62,722 nucleotides of DNA from an uncultured Clostridia bacterium (GCA_934662505.1 CAKUKE010000014.1:1-62722); one strand, 5' to 3'. Positions 17,372 to 26,869 are shown, counted from the stretch's first letter. Numbers and translations are program-made. Notes: generated by a model not told the origin, from the letters alone.

Positions 17372-17541
17372 AGCAAAAACACACAGTTTTTCTCCTGATG
17401 TTTTTGCGACAACAGACAATTTACGTTTTTTTCACTTAAAGCGCCGTCTGTCATGACGCTTTTTTCGTTCCGGATACCCTGAATTCTCGCAAAACTCTGG
17501 TGCGAACCCCTCTGCTTTTCCCTGTTCACTCCCCCTTCGCG
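17372..17541 (-). promoter_or_regulatory. CRISPR leader
   Basis: AT-richer 170-bp stretch between cas2 and the first perfect repeat, on the side where repeats are perfect. Expected to hold the array promoter and the integration signals. Confidence 0.75.
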
Positions 17542-17832
17542 CTACAAAATCAGCGGTTCCTCCGGCAGGTAAGTCTGCCTGCACCCAAAATGCTCGATTT
17601 TACTTTCATACTTCTTTCCCAGATAGTAAAACCGCAGGCTGTCCTTTTCCGGATCCATGATCTGACAAAGCCTGTGCTGTAAGCTGCGGCACTGCGCCGT
17701 ATCCAGCAGGCATTCGAACACGGAGTTCTGAACCCTTTGGCCATAATCCACGCACTGCTTTGCAATTTGACGCAAGCGTCTTCTCCCGGCTGCATCTTCC
17801 GTATTGACATCATACGTAATCAGTACCAGCAT
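17542..17832 (-). CDS. cas2: CRISPR-associated endonuclease Cas2
   Basis: 96 aa, start MLVLITYDVNT with the catalytic-site Asp of the first beta strand, then CVDYGQRVQNSVFEC, the I-C Cas2 signature. Forms the spacer-integration complex with Cas1. Follows cas1 by 6 bases and is the last gene before the leader. Confidence 0.97.
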   Translation of the reverse strand: MLVLITYDVNTEDAAGRRRLRQIAKQCVDYGQRVQNSVFECLLDTAQCRSLQHRLCQIMDPEKDSLRFYYLGKKYESKIEHFGCRQTYLPEEPLIL

Positions 17833-17838
17833 ACACTC

Positions 17839-18870
17839 TCACTTCCATAAAAACGGCGGATATTCATCCAGATCGCCACGCAAGTAGCGTGCCAGCAACA
17901 GGCTTTGCACATACGGAACCATCCCCCAGGCCAGTTTTTCCTCCAGAAATGGATGCGTGATCATCTCCTTTTTTCGTTCCTGCCATTTTTGAAGAAAGGT
18001 TCTGCGGGCAGCCGCCGTCAGAAAGACCGCACCGTTTTCCCGAAACTCGAAGTCAGCCGGCTTCATCACGCGGTTATTCACCAGCGTCAGCACAAAACGG
18101 TCTGCAAAACAGGGGCGCAGCTCCTCCATCAGATCCAGCGCCAGCGATTCACGTCCGGGACGATCCCTGTGCAGATAACCGACATAGGCGTCCAGCCCAA
18201 CGCTCTCCAGAGAAGAAGCGCAGTCATGCGTCAGTAAACTGTATGCGAAAGACAGCATGGCATTAAACGCATCCAAAGGCGGTCTCCGCGTACGTTCACG
18301 GAAGTAAAAGGTCTCCTTTCCCTGCAGGATCATATCGTCCAGCACGCTGAAGTAAGCTGCGGCTCCGCTTCCCTCCAGACCGCGCAGGCTGTCCAGCGAA
18401 GTTTCCGCCGCTATTTGCGGAAGCAGCCCCTGCAGCTGCGCCGATACTTCAGCAAAACGTTCCTCATCTATCCGCAGCGCATGATCACGGCGGCTGCGTT
18501 CCACACTCCACCTCGCGTTATATACCTTGCCGAAGATCATCATACGCGCCACCCGGCAGCTTTGCACCGGATCGTCAGCCACACGGTACTGCATACGCCG
18601 CAGCAGAACATTTCCCTGCATCCGTCCTGAAGCACGCACCAGAAATTTTCCATACGGCGAACAGAAAGCCAGACCGATCTCCCGTTCCGCGCACGCACCC
18701 ATCAAGGCGGGAGATGCGCCGGCATAGGAAAAAGTTACGATGCTCTGCAGCGTATGGAGCGGATACCGCGCCACAACTTCGCCATTTCTGTTTGCCACCA
18801 CATTTTCGCCGTCCAGAGAAAGATACACATCCTCGGAGGTAACAAAGAGCGTGTTCAGAAGCTGCTTCAT
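17839..18870 (-). CDS. cas1: CRISPR-associated integrase Cas1 (type I-C)
   Basis: 343 aa from the ATG that overlaps the cas4 stop (ATGA). Catalytic features of Cas1 are visible: a Glu in LRGLEGSGAAAYF, and His plus acidic residues in VGYLHRDRPGRESLALDLME. Length is exactly that of I-C Cas1. Inserts new spacers at the leader with Cas2, after Cas4 has trimmed the prespacer. Confidence 0.97.
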   Translation of the reverse strand: MKQLLNTLFVTSEDVYLSLDGENVVANRNGEVVARYPLHTLQSIVTFSYAGASPALMGACAEREIGLAFCSPYGKFLVRASGRMQGNVLLRRMQYRVADDPVQSCRVARMMIFGKVYNARWSVERSRRDHALRIDEERFAEVSAQLQGLLPQIAAETSLDSLRGLEGSGAAAYFSVLDDMILQGKETFYFRERTRRPPLDAFNAMLSFAYSLLTHDCASSLESVGLDAYVGYLHRDRPGRESLALDLMEELRPCFADRFVLTLVNNRVMKPADFEFRENGAVFLTAAARRTFLQKWQERKKEMITHPFLEEKLAWGMVPYVQSLLLARYLRGDLDEYPPFLWK

Positions 18871-19529
18871 TTTTCCACCCCCATCGCACCGCGCAGGTAC
18901 GCCGAGACGGATCTGTTCTTCATCAGCTTTGGCAGGCACAGCTCCTTCAGCGAACAGCCGTTGCATTTCTTCGTCGGACGAACCTTTGGCGTTTTTCCGC
19001 GACTGTAAAGACCGTGCATTTCCGCCAGAAGAGACGCCACCTCGCACCGCAGCTCCGGTGTGAAGCGCACCTCCATGCGGCGGCGTATCTCACCATAGTA
19101 CAATGCCCCTGCCGCAATCCGGCAGCAGAGCATTTCCTCCAGACACATGGTCTGACCGCACAGCTGAAGCACATCTTCCGTATCTTCTTTAGGCTTTCCC
19201 CGCTTATATTCCACGGGATAGGGCATCCACAGTCCTTCCCGCCCCTTGAGCGGAATGCCGCTGCTTCCGCGGTAGAACTCCAGCACATCGCACGCGCCGG
19301 AAACGCCCAATGTGCTGGAAAACACGCGCATATCCCGTGTAATAAGCCGATCGCCCCGGCTTTCGGTCAGATCGCCATTGTGCGCATTTTCATGGAGGAT
19401 TTCCCCGTCCGTGGTATGAAAGTTTTCCGCCCATTGCTTCTCAATGTGAATGAGCGCCCACTGCCTCCGGCAGAACCTGAAATGCTGCAGCCCTGAAAGC
19501 TGAAGGAAATCCTCCTCTGCGTAGGTTAC
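18867..19529 (-). CDS. cas4: CRISPR-associated exonuclease Cas4 (start codon not canonical)
   Basis: About 220 aa. The N-terminal sequence typical of I-C Cas4 (EEDFLQLSGLQHFRFCRRQWALIH) is present in parts: FCRRQW carries the first cluster cysteine, and the other three are in CNGCSLKELC near the end. RecB-like residues ILHENAH and ACDVLEF follow. The frame is open back to a TGA near 19571, but between that stop and the conserved region there is no ATG, GTG or TTG; the first ATG lies after residue 65. A CTG at 19544 is the only near-cognate start. The gene overlaps the cas7 stop in the -1 frame. Selects and trims spacer DNA. Confidence 0.9.
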   Translation of the reverse strand, partial: VTYAEEDFLQLSGLQHFRFCRRQWALIHIEKQWAENFHTTDGEILHENAHNGDLTESRGDRLITRDMRVFSSTLGVSGACDVLEFYRGSSGIPLKGREGLWMPYPVEYKRGKPKEDTEDVLQLCGQTMCLEEMLCCRIAAGALYYGEIRRRMEVRFTPELRCEVASLLAEMHGLYSRGKTPKVRPTKKCNGCSLKELCLPKLMKNRSVSAYLRGAMGVEK

Positions 19530-20416
19530 CCCATCCGTGTGCAGGTGACGCCCTCCGGCAGACGGGCGTCATCGACGGTGACCGTGTAGTCCTCATAGCT
19601 TCTGGGCGCAGTCACCCCGTCCTCACGTTCCGCCTTGACCAGTTCAAAAAGCCTGTGCGCCGGCGCGCAGCCGAGTTCGCAGTTATGCTTGAAGATAATC
19701 AATTCCCGCACGGCCATTTTACCGCGGGCAGCAGAGTGGTCGTTTTCAAACATATTCAGAATGGCGCTCCACAGCAGCTCAAGGTCTTCTTCAGAAAATC
19801 CGGTCGTCTTGCGCGCCAGGTTGGCCGAAACATAACCCTCCACGCGATAAAGGCCGTAGGGCACGATATACTTGCGTCCCATCTCCGTCCCTTTTTTCTC
19901 CGCGTCCGCCTCGGTGGTAATGGCAACGCGGGTAATGGTCACTTCCTGCGGCAGAACGGGATCAACGCTGCGGGCAAAGCCCAGCTGCACCGGCCCGCGC
20001 ACCTGACCGCAGTTCAGCGCTCCCTTGACGAAAGTGGTCATCACCGCGCCGAAGGTGCGGATGTCGTAGAAATTGGCGCACATAAAGTCGCGCAGTCTGA
20101 CGTCCAGCTGGTCGTCCTTCTTTTTGGCTTCTTTCAGCTTGTCCGGATCGACCCCGACATAATCGCACGCCTTCTTATCACTGACGTTCAGCGGTACGCC
20201 TTCCCGGATGTAAATGTGAAAACGTTCAGCATCCTCTTTCACCGTTTCCACATAATTGCGGATCTTTCGCTTCAGGCAGACGTCCGTCACCAGACCGTAT
20301 CCGGTTTCCGGATCGACGCGCGGCATGTTGCCCGCATCCGGGTCTCCGTTGGGGTTACCGTTCTCAACGTCGAAGAACACCACGAATTCATAACGGTTTT
20401 TGATCGGCTCAGTCAT
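19526..20416 (-). CDS. cas7: Cascade backbone protein Cas7 (Csd2, type I-C)
   Basis: 296 aa from MTEPIKNRYEF, overlapping cas8c by 8 bp. FFDVENGNPNGDPDAGNMPR is the Csd2 hallmark, followed by TDVCLKRKIRNYV and the RNA-binding domain (GQVRGPVQLGFARS). Several copies coat the crRNA spacer. Ends ATG GGG TAA, with the cas4 frame running through the stop. Confidence 0.97.
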   Translation of the reverse strand: MTEPIKNRYEFVVFFDVENGNPNGDPDAGNMPRVDPETGYGLVTDVCLKRKIRNYVETVKEDAERFHIYIREGVPLNVSDKKACDYVGVDPDKLKEAKKKDDQLDVRLRDFMCANFYDIRTFGAVMTTFVKGALNCGQVRGPVQLGFARSVDPVLPQEVTITRVAITTEADAEKKGTEMGRKYIVPYGLYRVEGYVSANLARKTTGFSEEDLELLWSAILNMFENDHSAARGKMAVRELIIFKHNCELGCAPAHRLFELVKAEREDGVTAPRSYEDYTVTVDDARLPEGVTCTRMG

Positions 20417-22151
20417 TTTCAGTCTCTCCCTTCTTCGTGTACCGCTTTTGCGTCTGATGGTAGTAACCCAAATCAAAGGAACCCTGCTGGGCGAGCGTCA
20501 TACGGGCGGGATAACGCTCGCCCAGAATGCCTTTCATTTCCATGATCTGCCGGTCGTAGTATACGCGCTTTCCCTGCTCCAGCTTCCGCAGATGCTTCTG
20601 GCAGAGGTTGTTCAGCACCGGGAAGATGCTGGCGGGCATGGCTGCCGCTGCGTCGAAGTATTTATCCTTGATGGTCGCATTGATGCCGGGATTGGCAGCC
20701 TTCTGCACCGCCTCGTAAACCGAAAACAGCCGGCCGAGGGTGTAAGCCACGTCGGTGCTTGCTTCATTTAAGCTCACGGTCAAAACCTCCTTTGGACAAT
20801 CCCTGTGGGGATTTTTCAAATAGTACGCCTTGATGATGGCTGCCCGCCCCCATGTAATATTCCGCTCGGCACGGATGCGAAGCATGACCGCCTCCAGCAG
20901 CGAAGCGGGATATGCGCTCCCGGAAAAGACGGCGCGAACCGTCGCACCGGCCATGGCGGGCGAAGGAGACTTATCGCGGGACTTCTGGTTCACAGTTTCC
21001 TGCAGCAGCGCCCACAGGGACAATACCCCCGGTTTGGCATCGGACGGCCGGACGATCTCCAGACGCTCATAGTGACCGTTGACATTTTTCATCAGCCCGC
21101 CAAAGGTGTCGCGAAGGAAAAAGCGAACGGAGAGCCTCGCAGCGTTTGGCGCCAACCCCAGAATGTAGAACGGCCGGTTCGGATCAATGCCCAGATCGTC
21201 GCAGGGCTTTCCTTCGGCCAGCCGTTTAAGCGCAGCGCGAAGATCGTTGTCCGACAGCTCGGGCACAGCCGCTCCAAACAGCGCCCCCAGCGCAAACCGC
21301 TGATACGTTTTCTCGGCGCCCTCTGCCCAGCAGACCACCGTCGTATCGCCAATAATCTGCACGCTGTTTTGATCTGCCAGCAGATGATTCAGTGCAGCCG
21401 TATAGGCAAAAGCGGCGTACTGTCCCGTCGGCGCATTGAAGTTTTGCTCATGACCGTAAGAACAGAAGGCAGGCGCATTGAAAGAAACCAGCGCCGCGCC
21501 ACTGGACTGTGCATTCCGCACGCCCTTCACCGCCGGATGGATGGCGGCGATTTCATCCATCCTCCCGGTCACGAGGCACTGCATCCGCACCGTATCCGAA
21601 CTGCCGCCCTCCCGGTGGCGCTGCCACGCCGCCCGAATGGCGGCGTCCTGCTGGGGATACAGGCCGTCTACCCGGAAAAGCAGGTTGGCCCCGGCCGTCA
21701 CCTCGTCCAGTTGCCCGGCCAGCGCCGGATGTTCAGCTGCCTGCTCCGGCTTCCATGTGTCAAAGAAGGCGAGAATGGCACGGGCGCACGGAGAATCCGT
21801 TCCATCCAGAATGCTGTGATGCAGCGCTGCCGCCGCCTGAAAGCACTTGCAGCTGCGTTCGGGCGTTTCCTTTTGCTTCACGCCGAGCAGATAGCCGGAG
21901 TTCTCCCACAAGAAATTGGAACTGGTGCCGGACGTTTTTTTAACGGGTGCGGGAAGCGCTTCCTCCTGCGGGCGCAGCACTGTTTTTTTCCCGTTCTCCA
22001 CCGCCTTCATGTGGGGGACGATTTGCGTTACCTGCCCTTCCGCATCCAGACACAGAAGATAACTGATCTTCACCGGCGCCCATCCCGGCGCGTCGATTTC
22101 ACCTTTTTCAAGAAGATCCTCATAATGCCGTGTCAACGCCTGCAAAATCAT
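20409..22151 (-). CDS. cas8c: Cascade large subunit Cas8c (Csd1)
   Basis: 580 aa, the usual Csd1 length. Opens with MILQALTRHYEDLLEKGEI, the I-C pattern, and contains SGTSSNFLWENSGYLLG and VSFNAPAFCSYGHEQ, well-conserved Csd1 blocks. Recognises the PAM and recruits Cas3; in I-C an internal start also makes the small Cas11c subunit from its 3' part. It overlaps cas5 by 4 bases and cas7 by 8. Confidence 0.97.
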   Translation of the reverse strand: MILQALTRHYEDLLEKGEIDAPGWAPVKISYLLCLDAEGQVTQIVPHMKAVENGKKTVLRPQEEALPAPVKKTSGTSSNFLWENSGYLLGVKQKETPERSCKCFQAAAALHHSILDGTDSPCARAILAFFDTWKPEQAAEHPALAGQLDEVTAGANLLFRVDGLYPQQDAAIRAAWQRHREGGSSDTVRMQCLVTGRMDEIAAIHPAVKGVRNAQSSGAALVSFNAPAFCSYGHEQNFNAPTGQYAAFAYTAALNHLLADQNSVQIIGDTTVVCWAEGAEKTYQRFALGALFGAAVPELSDNDLRAALKRLAEGKPCDDLGIDPNRPFYILGLAPNAARLSVRFFLRDTFGGLMKNVNGHYERLEIVRPSDAKPGVLSLWALLQETVNQKSRDKSPSPAMAGATVRAVFSGSAYPASLLEAVMLRIRAERNITWGRAAIIKAYYLKNPHRDCPKEVLTVSLNEASTDVAYTLGRLFSVYEAVQKAANPGINATIKDKYFDAAAAMPASIFPVLNNLCQKHLRKLEQGKRVYYDRQIMEMKGILGERYPARMTLAQQGSFDLGYYHQTQKRYTKKGETEND

Positions 22152-22810
22152 CCTCTCACCTCCTCACTGTCCGGTGGAGGAACGTTCATCACACCGTCGA
22201 TCAGTTCCGCACGGAAAAATCTGGGCGTAATGTTCTGCGGGTCACGGTAGTCCATATCCCAGAGCATCCAGCCAAGATCGCGGGTTCCCTTCAATTCATC
22301 CGGGCAGACCGGCGTCTCCCCCGCGCAGCGAAAATGCGCCGGGAATTCCCGCGTGCCCAAATAGGGCATGCTGTAAAACTGCCCGCGCTCCAGCCTCCGC
22401 CTGACGATGTCCTGAAACTTTCCGGGGTTGTCCCCCGGCGCCGCCCTTTCCGTCATTTCAAAATGCGCGTCGATCACATAACGCACATCCCGCAGCACCA
22501 TGGCGGCGCGCTGCTGAATGCTCTCCTGTATGGACAGGTACAGCTCGCCCTCTCCCTTTTCCATCGCCGTCCTGACCTTGCTGGCTTTGATGGTATCTTT
22601 TACCTCGTTACGGCGGATGTTGGTGAAGCGGATAGGGCTGCACACACGGATACGGTCGACGATCCATTTCAGCCCGGGGTGCCAGTAAATGCTCTCCAGC
22701 AGTCCGCGAGCCGCCGATGGCGTCATCACATCATAGCTGACACGCTCCGTTTTCATCTCCGGCCTGGTAAAGCATGCATAGTCGCCCCAAACTTCCACCT
22801 GAATCGGCAC
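22148..22810 (-). CDS. cas5: crRNA-processing endoribonuclease Cas5c (Cas5d)
   Basis: 220 aa from a GTG start with GGAGG seven bases upstream. VEVWGDYACFTRPEMKTERVSYDVMTPSA and ESIYWHPGLKW (given in part) are Cas5d blocks. In type I-C this protein cuts the pre-crRNA within the repeat, replacing Cas6, and caps the 5' handle. First gene of the effector/adaptation operon; own promoter at 22852-22880. Confidence 0.97.
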   Translation of the reverse strand: MPIQVEVWGDYACFTRPEMKTERVSYDVMTPSAARGLLESIYWHPGLKWIVDRIRVCSPIRFTNIRRNEVKDTIKASKVRTAMEKGEGELYLSIQESIQQRAAMVLRDVRYVIDAHFEMTERAAPGDNPGKFQDIVRRRLERGQFYSMPYLGTREFPAHFRCAGETPVCPDELKGTRDLGWMLWDMDYRDPQNITPRFFRAELIDGVMNVPPPDSEEVRG

Positions 22811-22851
22811 AGGCTCACCTCCTTCTGCATTATTCTGTTTCTTCTGACTTG

Positions 22852-22880
22852 ATTGTAACGGTTGGCCAGTCTTTTGTCAA
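22852..22880 (-). promoter_or_regulatory. Promoter for cas5-cas8c-cas7-cas4-cas1-cas2
   Basis: Minus strand TTGACA, 17-bp spacer, TACAAT, in an AT-rich gap between cas3 and cas5. Near consensus, so the operon need not depend on read-through from cas3. Confidence 0.85.
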
Positions 22881-22985
22881 GTTTTTAATGTTAAAATAAT
22901 TGTGTTTATTTACCTTAATGAACATCTTCGCTCGGCCGCAGCGGCGTGCCCTCCCGCCCTTTTCTGTCGATGACCTGCTGTTTTC

Positions 22986-25148
22986 TCATACAAACTTCGC
23001 CTGACCGCTCTCCGGTTCCAGCGAAAGACCCATGGTTTCGCTGTACAGAGACGGCTCATTCAGGATGGCGCTGTTTTCATCCAGCGCAGGAACATCATGT
23101 GCAGTCAGCAGCGCACCCGCTGTGTAAAGCGCCTGAAAATGCTGATCATAGACAGAAACAGCGTATCGCCCCAATTCGCGGTACAGTTTTCTGCTTCCCC
23201 CCGTCGTCTGGAGCTCTGCCAGCAGCGCCGCTCCCCTGCCATACGGAATATATACCGTGCGCGTATCCGCATCCATGAGGTGAAACTTCTCCGCTACCGT
23301 GCGGAAGGGCAGTCCGCAGCCTTCAATGCCCTTTTCAAATGCGCTGATTATTTGCTGCCTGTCCAGTGCATCTCCGCTGCCTGTAAGATCCCGCAGGCTC
23401 TGAAAGTAACGCTTCATGGTTTCCGGCGCGCCCGGGTCACGTCCTTTTTCCAGCGCCTCCTTCGCTGCAGCCACCGCTGTGGAAAACAGCCTGGGCGGCG
23501 GATCCGTCCGTTCAAACACCGTCACGATGCTTTCTCCGGCAGGTCGTTTCCCCTCGCGATTGCAGCGCCCTGCCGCCTGCAAAACGGCGTCCAGCCCCGC
23601 CATTTCCCGATAAACCGCCGGAAAGTCCACATCCACGCCGGCTTCGATCAGCGATGTGGACACCACGCGGCACGGCAGCCCCGCCTGCAGCCGTCTGCGT
23701 ATTTCCGCCAGCACACTTTGCCGCTGAGCAGGCACCATCAGCGTAGAAAGATGAAAACTGCCCTCCGGCGCCAGCAGGGTGTAGACGCTCTGCGCCGCCT
23801 TGCGGCTGTTGACAATGCAGAGCACCTGTTCGCGCCTGTTCAGCCGTTCCGCCAGCGCCTCGTCTGTCAGCACTCCCTCCCGCTGAAACGTCACACGCCG
23901 AAACCGATCATAGAGCCGCGCCGTCTGGGGACAGAGCTCTGTCACCGGGCAGTCCGGCGCATACGTACGCAGCAGATCTCCCAGCGACGGCTGGGTCGCC
24001 GTGCAGAGCACGACCGTGGCGTGAAACTGTTCCGCCAGCGCGGCAATGGCCGCCACGCAGGGGCGCAGATGGGGCAGGGGAAGCATCTGTGCTTCATCAA
24101 AAATAATCACACTGTTGGCCAGATTATGCAGCTTGCGGCATCTGGAGGAACGGTTTGCATACATCGATTCAAAAAACTGCACCGCCGTGGTAACGACCAC
24201 CGGCATATCCCAGTTTTCGGTTGCAAGCGCTTTGCGCACTTCCTCCGCCGGCGCGCCGTCGGAAAGGTCAAACTGCACATTGGCATGATGCTCCAATACG
24301 TTTCCTGCGCCCAGAATATGCCGAAACACTTCCGCATTCTGTTCAATAATGGAGGTGTACGGAATGACGTAAACGACGCGCTGCATCCCATGTTCAACAG
24401 CGTGACGCAGTGCAAAAGACAGCGACGCCACCGTTTTCCCGCCCCCGGTCGGTACCGTCAGCGTGTAAATCCCTTTCGGCTTTTTTCCCGCCTCCATGCA
24501 GTCATTGAGTATTTCGCAGCGCAGTCGGTTCAATTCCGTCTGAGGTTTTTGCCATGGCGCAATGTAGTCCTCCAGCCGCCTGAGCAGGGTCGTCAGGTCG
24601 TCGTACCCGCCGCGCCTGTTCTCCCCGTTCATAAACTGCTCCGTGTCCAGAAAGTCGGCGTCCACCAGACAGGAATAGAGCATCCGTGTCCAAAATGAGC
24701 TCCGCAGGTTGTCCTCCGGCGCAGCCGTACGGACGACTGACGGAAGGTCAACGCCGCTTGGCCCGCACTTTTCCAGACACCCCTGCTCACGTCCCTTCCG
24801 GATCCTTCCGCAGAAGGTAGGGTCGCCAGCCCGATCCATTCTGCTGCCGAAATCCGGCAGCCCTCCGTGATGTCCGGCAATACAGAGCGCTGCAAGAGGC
24901 GCGTTCTGCCTGCATGCCGCAACTGCGCCCGCCGTAGCATGGTCGACCACCGGACCGTTGTGCAGCAAACGGTTCTGAAAAGCCTCCGTACACTTGCCCA
25001 TGTCATGCGCCAGCCCGATGAATTTTCCCTCCGCCTCCGCACCGAAAGCGGCGGCAAAAGCGCTGCAGCGCGCAGCCGTACCCGTCAGGTGCTCCGCAAC
25101 CGTCTGCCTGCGCAGTCCATCCTCAGAAATATGCGCAAGATACTCCAT
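22986..25148 (-). CDS. cas3: CRISPR-associated nuclease-helicase Cas3
   Basis: 720 aa with AGGAGG seven bases before the ATG. N-terminal HD nuclease: His20, GLAHDMGK at 45-52, and AGHHGGLPDF. SF2 helicase: TVPTGGGKT (motif I), VIIFDEAQM (motif II), CTATQPSL (motif III) and a QAAGRCNREG motif VI. The C-terminal domain ends near the stop. Degrades target DNA after Cascade binding. Upstream of the other cas genes but separated by 175 bases and a promoter. Its own promoter is not obvious; an inverted repeat lies in the upstream 60 bases. Confidence 0.97.
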   Translation of the reverse strand: MEYLAHISEDGLRRQTVAEHLTGTAARCSAFAAAFGAEAEGKFIGLAHDMGKCTEAFQNRLLHNGPVVDHATAGAVAACRQNAPLAALCIAGHHGGLPDFGSRMDRAGDPTFCGRIRKGREQGCLEKCGPSGVDLPSVVRTAAPEDNLRSSFWTRMLYSCLVDADFLDTEQFMNGENRRGGYDDLTTLLRRLEDYIAPWQKPQTELNRLRCEILNDCMEAGKKPKGIYTLTVPTGGGKTVASLSFALRHAVEHGMQRVVYVIPYTSIIEQNAEVFRHILGAGNVLEHHANVQFDLSDGAPAEEVRKALATENWDMPVVVTTAVQFFESMYANRSSRCRKLHNLANSVIIFDEAQMLPLPHLRPCVAAIAALAEQFHATVVLCTATQPSLGDLLRTYAPDCPVTELCPQTARLYDRFRRVTFQREGVLTDEALAERLNRREQVLCIVNSRKAAQSVYTLLAPEGSFHLSTLMVPAQRQSVLAEIRRRLQAGLPCRVVSTSLIEAGVDVDFPAVYREMAGLDAVLQAAGRCNREGKRPAGESIVTVFERTDPPPRLFSTAVAAAKEALEKGRDPGAPETMKRYFQSLRDLTGSGDALDRQQIISAFEKGIEGCGLPFRTVAEKFHLMDADTRTVYIPYGRGAALLAELQTTGGSRKLYRELGRYAVSVYDQHFQALYTAGALLTAHDVPALDENSAILNEPSLYSETMGLSLEPESGQAKFV

Positions 25149-25398
25149 TTCTTTCCCTCCTGAAAAGCAAAATCAGCCCTGTTCATCACAGAGCTGACTG
25201 TTGCGGAGCCGAAACACAGCCCTGTTTTCAGGGACGGACGTCCGTGCTTCCGACAGGCGGCGCACGGAACGCCCGCGCCGCGCTTCCAATGACCGTTTTT
25301 CAGCAAAGGCTGCGCCCATGCTTTTGTCTGCGCGTCCGATCAGGCCGTTCCACAAACCCGTGACGCGGCGCCCGATACCGGCTGCACCGTCCGGCAGA

Positions 25399-26535
25399 TT
25401 ACCGTCCCATCCGCCGGGCAAAATCCGCCAGCGCGTCGGGAATATGGATCTGCTGCGGGCAGACCTTTTCACAGCTGCGGCAGGCGATGCAGGCCGACGG
25501 CTGCTGCTCCGGCGCCAGCGCGGACAGCGCCATGGGCGCGATGAACGCGCCGGGTCCCTCCGCCATGCTCTCGTTGTAGAGCCTGAGCAGATCGGGAATG
25601 GGCAGGTGTCTGGGGCAGTGGCTCACGCAGTAATGGCAGGCCGTGCAGGGCACCGTGGTGCGGCGCACCATCTGATCCGCGATGGACAGCACTTTTTCCA
25701 TTTCCTGCTCATTCAGCGGTTTTTCTTCTCCAAAGGTCGCCACATTGTCCCGCACCTGCTCCATCCGGGTCATGCCGGAGAGCACGACGGTCACCTCCGG
25801 CAGCGCCTGCAGAAAGCGGAACGCCCACGCCGCGATGGTTTCGTCCGGCCGCGCCGCCCTGAGAACCGCTTCGTCCTCCGGCTGCAGCCGCGCCAGCTGC
25901 CCGCCGCGCACGGGCTCCATCACCCACACAGGGATGTTCCACTCCCGCAGCAGCTCCATTTTCCCCTTCGCATTCTGGAAATTCCAGTCAAAGTAGTTCA
26001 GCTCGATCTGGCCAAACTCCATATCCTTGCCGTACGCTTCCAGAAAACGGCGCATGGTTGGAATGTCGCCATGGGCGGAAAAGCCCAGATGACGGATGCG
26101 GCCGTTGCGCTTCTGCGCCATCAGATAGTCGTAGGTGCCGTATTTCGGGTCAAGGTATGCGTCGATGTTCATTTCGCACACATTGTGGAACAGATAAAAG
26201 TCAAAGTGATCCACCCTGCATTTCTTCAGCTGTTCCTCAAAGATTTCCTCTGCCCTGCCCATGTTTTTCAGGTCGTAGCCGGGGAATTTCGAGGCCAGAT
26301 AAAAGCTGTCCCGGGGATACTGCGCCAGCAGCTCGCCCATCACCCGCTCGGAGGCGCCGTCATGATAGCCCCACGCGGTGTCAAAATAATTCACGCCGTG
26401 GGTGATGCAGTAATCCACGATCTCCCGGGCGGCGGCCACGTCCACCTGACCGTCGTCGCCGTTCACCACCGGCAGACGCATGCTGCCCATGCCCAGTGCC
26501 GAAAGCTTCAGCCCCTGAAAATCTCTGTAAATCAT
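25399..26535 (-). CDS. Aldo/keto reductase with C-terminal 2x[4Fe-4S] ferredoxin domain
   Basis: 378 aa from MIYRDFQG. The barrel part has the catalytic tetrad pattern (YFDTAWGYH, LASKFPG, YLFHNV) and GMGSMRLP. Residues about 280-378 add two cysteine clusters, CTACHYCVSHCP and CIACRSCEKVCP, typical of the anaerobe group of predicted oxidoreductases that likely exchange electrons with iron-sulphur clusters. Cytosolic; substrate unknown. Single gene; a 445-base gap upstream contains a weak promoter. Confidence 0.92.
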   Translation of the reverse strand: MIYRDFQGLKLSALGMGSMRLPVVNGDDGQVDVAAAREIVDYCITHGVNYFDTAWGYHDGASERVMGELLAQYPRDSFYLASKFPGYDLKNMGRAEEIFEEQLKKCRVDHFDFYLFHNVCEMNIDAYLDPKYGTYDYLMAQKRNGRIRHLGFSAHGDIPTMRRFLEAYGKDMEFGQIELNYFDWNFQNAKGKMELLREWNIPVWVMEPVRGGQLARLQPEDEAVLRAARPDETIAAWAFRFLQALPEVTVVLSGMTRMEQVRDNVATFGEEKPLNEQEMEKVLSIADQMVRRTTVPCTACHYCVSHCPRHLPIPDLLRLYNESMAEGPGAFIAPMALSALAPEQQPSACIACRSCEKVCPQQIHIPDALADFARRMGR

Positions 26536-26641
26536 TGCAAACGCTCCTTTTTCTGTTTGTTCCGCCTCCGGCGTTTGTCCCGTCCGCCGCATCGCGGTCT
26601 GACCGTGCCCTGCGGGCACACGATGTTCAGCTTCCCTCTGC

Positions 26642-26672
26642 AGTATACACCCGACCCCCGGCAGCGGGTCAA
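26642..26672 (-). promoter_or_regulatory. Possible promoter of the aldo/keto reductase gene
   Basis: Minus strand TTGACC, 19-bp spacer, TATACT with a TG directly before the -10. Spacing is long, so confidence is limited. Confidence 0.4.
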
Positions 26673-26841
26673 GAACCCCGTCTGTGCATTTTCGGCTGAA
26701 ACGGCTTTCGGGGGCGTCGAATAAAAAAACATGCCGAAAGCGGGACGGCAGTACCGGCAGCGCCTGATGCGTGCCGGCGCATTCCCTTCGCCGCCCCGGC
26801 GTTCAAAGCACGTCCCCGTTTTCGGCTGTCTGCACCACGTT

Positions 26842-26869
26842 GAAAAGAGCCGGTGTAAAGCACCGGCTC
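26842..26869 (-). terminator. Intrinsic terminator of the XRE regulator gene
   Basis: Minus strand stem GAGCCGGTG / CACCGGCTC, 5-base loop, then TTTT; 112 bases after the gene's stop. The rest of the 26536-26981 gap holds nothing else I can name. Confidence 0.75.

Noticed and set aside
22880..22980. 31-codon AT-rich frame between cas3 and cas5 beginning ATGTTCATTAAGG
   Set aside because: No ribosome binding site, and the cas5 promoter lies inside it; AT-rich promoter DNA easily gives such a frame.
25149..25398. Small gene in the gap upstream of cas3
   Set aside because: No frame with a ribosome binding site; only an imperfect inverted repeat near 25168-25200.
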